From NCBI GenBank assembly GCA_964426355.1, contig CAYRRA010000114.1, positions 1-14,414 of the forward strand: a stretch of 14,414 bases of DNA, written 5' to 3'. Below, piece after piece: positions 6,752-12,568 of this stretch (positions within the stretch are counted from its first letter, which is position 1; each line of letters opens with the position of its first letter). The notes beneath the pieces were generated by a model that did no database searches, had not been told where the DNA came from, and worked only from the letters and a program-made list of their open reading frames with translations. Position numbers and translations under genes: made by a program. The stretch is from JAJFTV01 sp964426355. GTDB lineage: Bacteria; Chloroflexota; Anaerolineae; Anaerolineales; Anaerolineaceae.

Positions 6752-6784
6752 GAGGCTGCTTTTTTAGACAGCCTCTGTTTTTAT
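6752..6784. terminator. Bidirectional terminator, mainly for the NifU-like gene
   Basis: GAGGCTG (6752-6758) pairs with CAGCCTC (6769-6775) around a ten-base loop. A T-rich tail follows on the plus strand and TTTTTT follows on the minus strand. It sits about 65 nt beyond the stop of the minus-strand gene ending at 6850. Confidence 0.65.
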
Positions 6785-6849
6785 TTGATCCAGAAAAAAC
6801 TTTTGCCTTCTGCTGGGATAATTACGGTACATCAGGCATATTGCGCTTT

Positions 6850-7101
6850 TTATTCCGCAGCGACGACCTCTTCGATATCCGGGAAGAATTGCTGCAGGGT
6901 ACCCTCTACCCAGCCGTGCAGTGTATTGGGTTGCAGTGGGCAGTTCAGGCATGACCCACCCAGGCGGACTTTTACAATTTTCCCGTCGAATGACACCAGT
7001 TCCACTGACCCGCCATGATAATGATGGATATATGAATCGAGTTGTTCGATTAAACCTTTTATTTGTTCTAGCTCAGAAAAATTGGGGGGTTTTTCGGTCA
7101 T
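6850..7101 (-). CDS. NifU C-terminal-domain (Nfu-like) protein
   Basis: This 83-residue protein is a stand-alone NifU C-terminal domain, the Fe-S cluster scaffold/carrier fold. It shows the family pattern HGGSVELVSFDGKIVKVRLGGSC with C51-x2-C54 (GSCLNCPLQPNTL), where two subunits together would hold a [4Fe-4S] cluster, and the closing FFPDIEEV. No NifU N-terminal or ferredoxin domain is attached. The usual GxCxxCPS is here CLNCPLQ, a modest variation, and the N-terminal helix is preceded by a short polar tail. The ATG overlaps the stop of the upstream cyclic-nucleotide-domain gene as ATGA (7101-7098). Translation is therefore probably coupled, and the two products are likely made together. 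It may deliver clusters to a target enzyme or act with its partner in redox sensing; no isc/suf genes are nearby. Confidence 0.85.
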   Translation of the reverse strand: MTEKPPNFSELEQIKGLIEQLDSYIHHYHGGSVELVSFDGKIVKVRLGGSCLNCPLQPNTLHGWVEGTLQQFFPDIEEVVAAE

Positions 7102-7589
7102 GGTCTTTTTCCTTCACTCTGGTTTTGCTGTGCTGTTGTTTGAGTTAAAATTTTGAAGAAAGAGTTCTGCGGTGGATTGATCCGTTCAGCCAGGATTGTG
7201 GTAAGTCTTTGTAAAAAGATTATACCAGTTTCATTATCAATCAGACAAATTTTCTCTATATTTTCTTTTGATATTCTGCAGATTTTGCAATCTTCCAGGG
7301 TAACTGCACCAGATGTATACGATGTGCGCCCAAGCGCAGCAGACCACCCAAAAACCCAACCAGGTATTATATTAGATATGGTTATCGCTTCGCCATCGTA
7401 CGGTTTGTAACGGATTGCCACTTTCCCGCTGAGCAATATGTACACATACGAAGCAAACTCTCCCTGCCAGAAGATGGTTTTCTGTGAAGGGAAATGTCTC
7501 ATTTCCATAAATCTGCTGATTTGCTTTATTTGTTTTTCAGTCAAACCCTGGAAGATGGGAAGATTTCGAAATTCCGTAGATAACCTCAT
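7098..7589 (-). CDS. Cyclic-nucleotide-binding-domain protein lacking an HTH
   Basis: From the ATG at 7589 this is a 163-residue Crp/Fnr-type beta-barrel sensor domain: FRNLPIFQGLTEKQIKQI (7-24), IFWQGEFASYVYILLSGKVAIRY (39-61), IIPGWVFGWSAALG (74-87) and CKICRISKENIEKI (101-114). It then ends in a polar tail where Crp/Fnr proteins would have the winged helix, so it is not a normal DNA-binding regulator. In the phosphate-binding cassette the usual FGE glutamate is Trp82 and the paired arginine is not evident, so cAMP binding looks unlikely. C101-x2-C104 is a possible metal or redox site. The start is uncertain: 7589 has AGGA very close upstream, while a TTG at 7661 has AGGA at good spacing and would add 24 residues. 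The stop overlaps the NifU-like start. Role inferred as sensing or protein-protein regulation. Confidence 0.75.
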   Translation of the reverse strand: MRLSTEFRNLPIFQGLTEKQIKQISRFMEMRHFPSQKTIFWQGEFASYVYILLSGKVAIRYKPYDGEAITISNIIPGWVFGWSAALGRTSYTSGAVTLEDCKICRISKENIEKICLIDNETGIIFLQRLTTILAERINPPQNSFFKILTQTTAQQNQSEGKRP

Positions 7590-8001
7590 TGCTCCTATCT
7601 TACAGTTTGGTAAACTGGTTTGATTAGTGGTATTTTTCCTGAAACGCATGATATTTATCAATGATTAATCCTATGCAAGTAGTGATAATTGGCTTGTCAT
7701 ATACTGTGTTTTTTTGCTGGAAAACATGACTTTTTTCACCCTTAACGCAATACCATTGCGCAGACCGATCTGGTTACGGAAGGATAACTGATATTTCAGG
7801 CGGAAAAATCCAACAAGTGCCAATTATTGTGTTCTTTTTGGCAATCCATTTGTTGCGCTTTTAGCGCTATATTATAGATTGGGTTGTAACCAAATCTGGG
7901 ATATCGCATCTAATCAATCAATCCAATCGTTGAAGGGTTGCATTGAAGATAACCGGTAACGAGATGGATGATTAAAAATGATTGTTTGAGGTGATGAAAT
8001 T
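7590..8001. promoter_or_regulatory. Divergent intergenic region with nested inverted repeats
   Basis: This 412-bp gap separates the cyclic-nucleotide-domain gene and the OsmC gene; bases 7590-7661 could be coding if the TTG start is used. ATAATTGGC (7685-7693) has its exact inverse GCCAATTAT at 7819-7827. CGCAATACCATTGCG (7746-7760) sits almost at the midpoint of that pair. GCGCTTTTAGCGC (7855-7867) abuts a -10-like TATATTATAGA (7868-7878) pointing towards the OsmC gene; no confident -35 is seen. No small gene is evident. Confidence 0.5.
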
Positions 8002-8379
8002 ATGGAGATGATAGTCGATTTTCCTGGAGGGGCACGGGTAGATGCCCATTTTGGTCCGATGACAGTTAAAACCAATCAGGATGGAAGTGATCCTGCACCC
8101 TTTGCCTTGTTTTTGGCATCCATTGGGACCTGCGCGGGGATTTACGTGCTGAGTTTTTGTCAGCAGCGCGGTTTACCGACTGAGGGCATCAGGATTAAAC
8201 AGCGTATGCATACCAACCCGATGACAAGATTGGTTGGAAAAATTGATTTGGAGATACAGGTGCCAGAAAATTTCCCCACCGAATATCACGAAGCACTAGT
8301 ACGTACGGCTAACTTGTGTGCTGTGAAAAAACATCTTGAAAACGCGCCTGAATTCAATACTTATACACGCGTTGTGTGA
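8002..8379 (+). CDS. OsmC-family protein
   Basis: This 125-residue member of the OsmC/Ohr fold belongs to the shorter YhfA-like branch. Those proteins have a pair of reactive cysteines and, in the peroxidase members, reduce organic hydroperoxides. Here C44 lies in LASIGTCAGIYVLSFC and C106 in TANLCAVKKHLE, the two positions expected for the catalytic cysteines; a third, C53, follows the first on the same helix. The central strand pattern (GIRIKQRMHTNPMTRLVGKIDLEIQVPENFP) fits the family. Whether it is a peroxidase or handles other thiol or sulfur chemistry cannot be read from sequence. GAGGTGA (7988-7994) supports the ATG at 8002. It is transcribed away from the cyclic-nucleotide-domain/NifU-like pair and has its own terminator. 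Confidence 0.85.
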   Translation: MEMIVDFPGGARVDAHFGPMTVKTNQDGSDPAPFALFLASIGTCAGIYVLSFCQQRGLPTEGIRIKQRMHTNPMTRLVGKIDLEIQVPENFPTEYHEALVRTANLCAVKKHLENAPEFNTYTRVV

Positions 8380-8404
8380 GTTTAAAGAAACGTCATTTAA
8401 CGTG

Positions 8405-8439
8405 GAGGCTGCCTAATTAGGCAGCCTCGCTGCTTTTTT
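8405..8439 (+). terminator. Terminator of the OsmC gene (24-bp perfect palindrome)
   Basis: Bases 8405-8428 are a perfect 24-bp palindrome, reading GAGGCTGCCTAA and its reverse complement. GCTGC and then a run of six T follow (8434-8439). The T-run is displaced five bases from the stem, so efficiency may be below that of the stem alone. Confidence 0.65.
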
Positions 8440-8480
8440 GGGGAAGATGTTTTTGTGTGCCAAACCAGAGTTCGGCTTTA

Positions 8481-8505
8481 AGACCTGTGTAAGCGGGTCT
8501 TTTTT
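8481..8505 (+). terminator. Second, weaker terminator before tpiA
   Basis: AGACC (8481-8485) pairs with GGTCT (8496-8500) around ten bases, and TTTTT follows. With the preceding palindrome this makes a double stop between the OsmC gene and tpiA. Confidence 0.4.
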
Positions 8506-8526
8506 AAAGCTTGCGCCCAGCTAAGG

Positions 8527-8532
8527 TATAAT
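8527..8532 (+). promoter_or_regulatory. -10 box for the tpiA operon
   Basis: A perfect TATAAT lies 33 nt before the tpiA ATG at 8566. No good -35 is at the right distance (TTAAAG at 8504-8509 is the nearest candidate, 17 bp away). Confidence 0.4.
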
Positions 8533-8565
8533 CATCACAGATCATCAATAATATTGAGGTGGAAC

Positions 8566-9324
8566 ATGCGAAAACCATTTGTGGCTGGTAATTGGAAAAT
8601 GAATAAATCCGTGAAGGAAGCTTTGACATTGGTAGAGGAGCTTTTACCCGGATTGCAGGCGGTGCCGGAAGTTGAAAAAGTCTTGTGTCCGCCCTATATA
8701 TCTTTATTTGCCGTTTCGACGCTAATATCCAATAGCGATGTAGGTTTGGGTGCACAAAACCTGTTCTGGGAAGCCTCGGGCGCTTATACGGGTGAAATAT
8801 CCCCTGCAATGGTGAAGGAACTGTGCCAGTATGTCATCATCGGTCATTCTGAACGGCGGGAGTATTTTGGGGAAACCGATCAGACGGTGAACAAAAAGGT
8901 GAAAGCAGCTTTGGCAATCGGTTTGACGCCTATTGTTTGCGTGGGGGAAACCCTCGATCAAAACCGCGCAGGGCAGACTGCGGGCGTAGTGATTCGCCAG
9001 GTACGCGAAGGCTTGTTGGGTGTTGATGCAGCCCAGGTTCCAGGGATTGTCATTGCTTATGAACCTGTCTGGGCGATTGGTTCTGGTCTGGCATCCAGCG
9101 GCGAAGGTGCAAATGAGGTCGTTGCGGACATGATCCGTCCAACATTAGCATCTCTCTTTGGTGACGCTGCAGCTCAGGCGGTGCGCGTTTTGTACGGCGG
9201 ATCAGTCAAAGGCGACAACGCAGCAGAGTTTTTCCAACAACCGGATATCGACGGCGCATTGGTCGGCGGCGCAAGCCTGAAAGCGGCTGATTTTGTGCAG
9301 ATTGTGAAGGCTGCTGCATTGTGA
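8566..9324 (+). CDS. tpiA: Triosephosphate isomerase
   Basis: This cytoplasmic glycolytic/gluconeogenic enzyme interconverts dihydroxyacetone phosphate and glyceraldehyde-3-phosphate. Its 252 residues are the normal length. Active-site elements are all visible: N9 and K11 in AGNWKMNKS, electrophile H94 in IIGHSERREYFGE, catalytic base E166 in IAYEPVWAIGSG (also the start of flexible loop 6), and the phosphate-binding LYGGSVKGDNA (209-219) and GALVGGASL. The ATG at 8566 is chosen because GAGGTGG (8556-8562) precedes it and it gives the standard MRKPFVAGNWKMN start; an in-frame TTG four codons upstream would overlap that site. The stop codon overlaps the GTG start of the next gene (GTGA, 9321-9324), so the two are translationally coupled. 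Neighbouring glycolytic genes such as pgk and gap are absent from this window. Confidence 0.97.
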   Translation: MRKPFVAGNWKMNKSVKEALTLVEELLPGLQAVPEVEKVLCPPYISLFAVSTLISNSDVGLGAQNLFWEASGAYTGEISPAMVKELCQYVIIGHSERREYFGETDQTVNKKVKAALAIGLTPIVCVGETLDQNRAGQTAGVVIRQVREGLLGVDAAQVPGIVIAYEPVWAIGSGLASSGEGANEVVADMIRPTLASLFGDAAAQAVRVLYGGSVKGDNAAEFFQQPDIDGALVGGASLKAADFVQIVKAAAL

Positions 9325-10112
9325 GCCTGGCGGGTCTTAACGGTTTCTGGCAGCTTGTCATCTTTTTTGTTGCTTTTGTTTTGGTTCAGCGTTGGTTTCA
9401 CCGGGAACTTCAGCGATTTATATTGTTGTTCAGCGGCAGCAAAAAAGCGGTTCTGACGGTCTATTCGGTTTTCTTCTTCCCGGGTGTATTGCTTCATGAA
9501 GGCAGCCATTTTTTAGCCGCCAGGATACTGGGGGTGCCGGTGAAGCGGTTTTCTTTGAAGCCCAGGGTGTTGACGAGCGGCAAGGTCCGTTTGGGTTTTG
9601 TGGAAACAGACAAAGCAGGTTTTTTGCGAAACTCATTGATCGGTGCAGCCCCATTGCTGACAGGTGGGATTGTGGTGGCGTTGTTGGGCGTATACCTTTT
9701 AAAGTTCAACTCCATCATTACCATCATCCAGGCAGGTGAATTTGCTAAGTTTTGGTCTGGTCTGATTGAATCGTTTGCAAACCCGATATTCTGGCTGGGT
9801 TTATACCTGGCGGTTTCAGTGAGCAGTATGATGCTGCCTTCAAAGTCTGACCGGCGCGATTGGCATATTTTGATCTTCATTGCTGCCAGCTTGTTGGCGT
9901 TGTTGTTCATCATTGGCGAGCAGGCATGGCTTTCGAGGTTTGTTTTTCCCCATTTGGATAAGGCGTTTGGAGCGATGGGGATGGTGTTTTTCTTCAGTTT
10001 TTTTGCCCACATTTTCGTGTTGCTTCCGCTCTGGTTAGGACGGTGGGGAATGAGCAAAATCTCCCAAAAGAAAAGGGTCCCGTCTCAACCGTCTCGGGTG
10101 CCAAATAAGTAG
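9321..10112 (+). CDS. M50-like integral membrane metallopeptidase
   Basis: This 263-residue polytopic membrane protein has a zinc-protease motif inside a hydrophobic segment: H59-E60-G61-S62-H63 in FPGVLLHEGSHFLAARILGVPV. That arrangement is typical of site-2-protease/M50 relatives, and MLPSKSDRRD (171-180) could supply the third, acidic ligand. Hydrophobic stretches are near residues 9-23, 44-58, 105-128, 152-172, 180-198 and 214-240. A loop of about 40 residues (about 70-104) separates the HExxH helix from the third span. No PDZ domain is present, unlike RseP. The tail is basic and polar. The start is a GTG overlapping the tpiA stop by four bases, so expression depends on tpiA translation. 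Protease activity and substrate are unproven; it may be a non-proteolytic relative, although the zinc motif is intact. Confidence 0.75.
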   Translation: MSLAGLNGFWQLVIFFVAFVLVQRWFHRELQRFILLFSGSKKAVLTVYSVFFFPGVLLHEGSHFLAARILGVPVKRFSLKPRVLTSGKVRLGFVETDKAGFLRNSLIGAAPLLTGGIVVALLGVYLLKFNSIITIIQAGEFAKFWSGLIESFANPIFWLGLYLAVSVSSMMLPSKSDRRDWHILIFIAASLLALLFIIGEQAWLSRFVFPHLDKAFGAMGMVFFFSFFAHIFVLLPLWLGRWGMSKISQKKRVPSQPSRVPNK

Positions 10113-10186
10113 TTGTAAAGAAAAAAGCTTAAGGTCTAGCCACATCGCTTGAAGCTGCGGCGAAACATGGATAACGAGGTGAAATT

Positions 10187-11167
10187 ATGATCGTGGTAGC
10201 CAGTACAAATGGTATGGTGGGTATAAAGGAATCGATGCGTATTCTTAGGGCAGGTGGTTCTGCGATGGATGCCGTAGAAGCGGGCATCCGGTTGGTGGAA
10301 TCTAACCCGGACGATCACTCGGTTGGGTACAGCGGGTTCCCCAATATCCTGGGTGAAGTAGAATTGGATGCCAGTATCATGGACGGTAAAACGTTATCAA
10401 CCGGCGCGATCGGCGCGGTAAAGGGTTACGAGCATCCCATCTCCATTGCCCGCAGGGTGATGGAAAGATTACCGCATGTGATGCTGGTTGGCTCCGGTGC
10501 AGAGCGTTTTGCTGCCGAGATGGGTTTTGAAACACGCGACCTTTTAACCGATTATGCGCGTGAAACCTGGAAAAACGGTTTGTCACAATTCTTGCGGCAG
10601 GAGGATCAAGACCGTTTACAGGCGCTTCCACTCGCCGAGATGATTGATAACGCAACAGACCCCGAGAAAGCCGGGGCAGCTTTGTATTTTTCGCAGCGAA
10701 AACCAGAAAAAGACGCCGGGACGGTAAATTTTATTGCCAGGGATAAATACGGCGATATTTGTACCGGTGTGAGTACCAGCGGTTGGGCATGGAAATACCC
10801 CGGCAGACTGGGCGATTCGCCTGTGATTGGCGCAGGGAATTATGCGCACAACCAATACGGTGCAGCAGCCTGCACCGGCATGGGGGAAATGGCAATCCGA
10901 GCCAGTACTGCCCGATCAGTGGTTTTGTATATGAAGATGGGGATGTCGGTGGATGAGGCGGGTCGTGCGGCGATGCAAGATTTGGACGAATTGGGCGGGC
11001 GTTACTTGAGCCGCATGAATATCGTTGCTTTGGATCACACCGGAAGACCGGCGGCATTTTCCAACTCGGAGGATGCAGAATATATCTATATGACAGATGA
11101 AATGGACGAGCCTGTTCAAGAGGCACGTGTTTATATCCCCACCAGAATGGGGTGGAAAATAGACTAA
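10187..11167 (+). CDS. N-terminal-nucleophile asparaginase-family hydrolase (glycosylasparaginase / isoaspartyl peptidase type)
   Basis: This is a family T2 Ntn-hydrolase precursor of 326 residues. These proteins self-cleave before a threonine that becomes the N-terminal nucleophile, and then hydrolyse GlcNAc-Asn, isoaspartyl peptides or asparagine. The expected cleavage site is G178/T179 in KDAGTVNFIARDKYGDI, followed by the family motif CTGVSTSGWAWKYPGRLGDSPVIGAG split over residues 192-217 and by GAAACTGMGE. The alpha part shows GGSAMDAVEAGIRLVESNP and GYSGFPN. The SGWAWKYPGR wording is closer to glycosylasparaginases than to plant-type asparaginases, but no signal peptide is present, so a cytoplasmic isoaspartyl or amide substrate is more likely than a glycoprotein. 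GAGGTGA (10176-10182) supports the ATG. It is followed after 37 nt by an amidohydrolase gene, probably in the same operon. Confidence 0.88.
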   Translation: MIVVASTNGMVGIKESMRILRAGGSAMDAVEAGIRLVESNPDDHSVGYSGFPNILGEVELDASIMDGKTLSTGAIGAVKGYEHPISIARRVMERLPHVMLVGSGAERFAAEMGFETRDLLTDYARETWKNGLSQFLRQEDQDRLQALPLAEMIDNATDPEKAGAALYFSQRKPEKDAGTVNFIARDKYGDICTGVSTSGWAWKYPGRLGDSPVIGAGNYAHNQYGAAACTGMGEMAIRASTARSVVLYMKMGMSVDEAGRAAMQDLDELGGRYLSRMNIVALDHTGRPAAFSNSEDAEYIYMTDEMDEPVQEARVYIPTRMGWKID

Positions 11168-11204
11168 TCGAATATATTCAAAATTCTAAAAAGGAGAATC
11201 GAGC

Positions 11205-12410
11205 ATGATCGCAATTAAGAATGGTAAAGTCCTGACCATTACGCAAGGCGTTTTTGATCCGGGTACCGTATTGATCGAGGGCGGGCGTATTGTGGCAGTG
11301 GGTGAGCACGTGGAGATTCCCGAAGACGCTGAAATTTACGACGCATCCGAAAAATGGGTTCTACCGGGTTTGATCGATGCACATTGCCATACAGCCATAT
11401 TTGCAGATGGTGTGGGTTGGGAACACTCCGATGGGAATGAAGCAACCGACCCAATTACCCCGCATTTGCGCGCGATTGACGCCGTTCACCCGGAAGATAT
11501 GGCGTTTGAAGATTTAGTCAAAGCAGGCGTTACCACCATCAATACCGGTCCAGGAAGTGCAAACCTTGTGGGCGGTCAGTGGGTATGCGTGAAAACCGCG
11601 CCAAAATCCACCATCGAAGAAATGGTACTGTTGGAACCGGCAGGCATGAAAATGGCGCTTGGCGAAAATCCCAAAAGAGTTTATGGCGAGCAAAATAAAA
11701 TGCCCTCCACGCGCATGGGCAATGCCGCTGTTTTACGCAGTGCCCTGGTGGATGCCCAAAACTACCTGGCTAAGTGGGCGCGCTATGAAAAAGAACTTGA
11801 GGAATACAATGGCAAAGTATCGACTGGGGATAAAGAGGCAAAAGAGCCTGTTCCACCGGAGCGCAACTTGAAATGGGAAGCGTTGGGCAAGGTGTTAACG
11901 CACGAAATGAAAGCCCGCATCCATGCCCACCGGGCAGATGACATGCTCACTGCAATCCGCATCGCTGAGGAATTCAACCTGGATATTGCAATCGAACACG
12001 CCACCGAAGGGTATAAAATTGCTGATGTTCTTGCCAAGAAAAACATCCCCGTCATTGTTGGTCCTATTTTGTTGGATCGCCCGAAGTATGAAATGCGCGG
12101 GCTGGATCCCAAGAACCCCGGTGTTCTGTCAAAAGCAGGCGTAAAAGTGGCTATTCAAACGGATTCTTTTTCTGCAGTGAAATATCTTGCCATCAATGCT
12201 GCACTGGCGGTGCGTGAGGGCATGGATGTGGACGAAGCATTGAAAGCTATCACAATCAACGCTGCCGAAATTATCGGGGTGGAAAAACGCGTGGGCAGCC
12301 TGGAACCTGGTAAGGATGCGGATGTGGTGATATTCAGTGCTCATCCATTCGAGTATCAGTCGGTTGTTGAGCTTGTGCTGGTGGATGGGCAGGTCGTATA
12401 TCGTAAGTGA
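11205..12410 (+). CDS. Imidazolonepropionase-like metal-dependent amidohydrolase
   Basis: This amidohydrolase-superfamily enzyme of 401 residues should act in the cytoplasm; such proteins hydrolyse C-N bonds in cyclic amides, peptides or related compounds using one or two metal ions. The N-terminal composite beta domain (GVFDPGTVLIEGGRIVAVG) leads to the first metal pair H60-x-H62 in LPGLIDAHCHT. Later ligands appear at H240 and H242 (RIHAHRADD), H265 (AIEHATEGY) and D320 (AIQTDSF). The C-terminal ITINAAEIIGVEKRVGSLEPGKDADVV region is the usual return to the small domain. HAHRADDMLTAIRIAEEF is typical of the imidazolonepropionase-like group, but no hut genes are nearby and the substrate is unknown. 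AAGGAG (11191-11196) precedes the ATG by eight nt. It sits 37 nt after the asparaginase-family gene, which suggests consecutive steps on an aspartyl- or amide-containing substrate. Confidence 0.88.
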   Translation: MIAIKNGKVLTITQGVFDPGTVLIEGGRIVAVGEHVEIPEDAEIYDASEKWVLPGLIDAHCHTAIFADGVGWEHSDGNEATDPITPHLRAIDAVHPEDMAFEDLVKAGVTTINTGPGSANLVGGQWVCVKTAPKSTIEEMVLLEPAGMKMALGENPKRVYGEQNKMPSTRMGNAAVLRSALVDAQNYLAKWARYEKELEEYNGKVSTGDKEAKEPVPPERNLKWEALGKVLTHEMKARIHAHRADDMLTAIRIAEEFNLDIAIEHATEGYKIADVLAKKNIPVIVGPILLDRPKYEMRGLDPKNPGVLSKAGVKVAIQTDSFSAVKYLAINAALAVREGMDVDEALKAITINAAEIIGVEKRVGSLEPGKDADVVIFSAHPFEYQSVVELVLVDGQVVYRK

Positions 12411-12507
12411 GTTGTTTCATTTTTCGGTTTGCGAGACAGGAATGTGTCAAATGAGCAAGCGTTTCAAGCCTTCCAGTGCATGAATGCGAACCGAATAGAA
12501 AAAGTTG

Positions 12508-12538
12508 AAGAGGCTGCCTTTGGGGGCAGCCTCTTTTT
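12508..12538. terminator. Bidirectional terminator between convergent genes
   Basis: AGAGGCTGCC (12509-12518) pairs perfectly with GGCAGCCTCT (12525-12534) around TTTGGG, with flanking A-T pairing and a T-run to 12538. It serves the amidohydrolase operon from the left and, on the other strand, the flavoprotein gene ending at 12569. This is the strongest terminator in the window. Confidence 0.85.
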
Positions 12539-12568
12539 ATTTCACTTACACAAAAGAGAACGAATAGA

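Larger units (their letters stand above)
6564..6779. repeat. Possible MITE-like element bounded by 13-bp inverted repeats
   Basis: AACAGAGGCTGTC (6564-6576) is the exact reverse complement of GACAGCCTCTGTT (6767-6779). The enclosed 190 bp has no credible gene. It contains a GC-rich hairpin (GCCCC-AAC-GGGGC near 6620-6632) and three GTGGGT..ATCCC motifs. The ends resemble the GAGGCTGTC-type termini of several IS families. No exact target-site duplication is visible, and each end also forms a terminator for the flanking convergent genes, so shared terminator sequence is the competing explanation. Confidence 0.35.

Noticed and set aside
6674..7018. 114-codon plus-strand open frame over the tandem repeat and NifU-like gene
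   Set aside because: It runs through a terminator and antisense to the NifU-domain gene, with no ribosome-binding site or domain.
9494..10057. 187-codon open frame on the minus strand inside the M50-like gene
   Set aside because: The plus-strand frame is preferred for its HEGSH motif, membrane pattern and overlap with tpiA; the antisense product has no family features.
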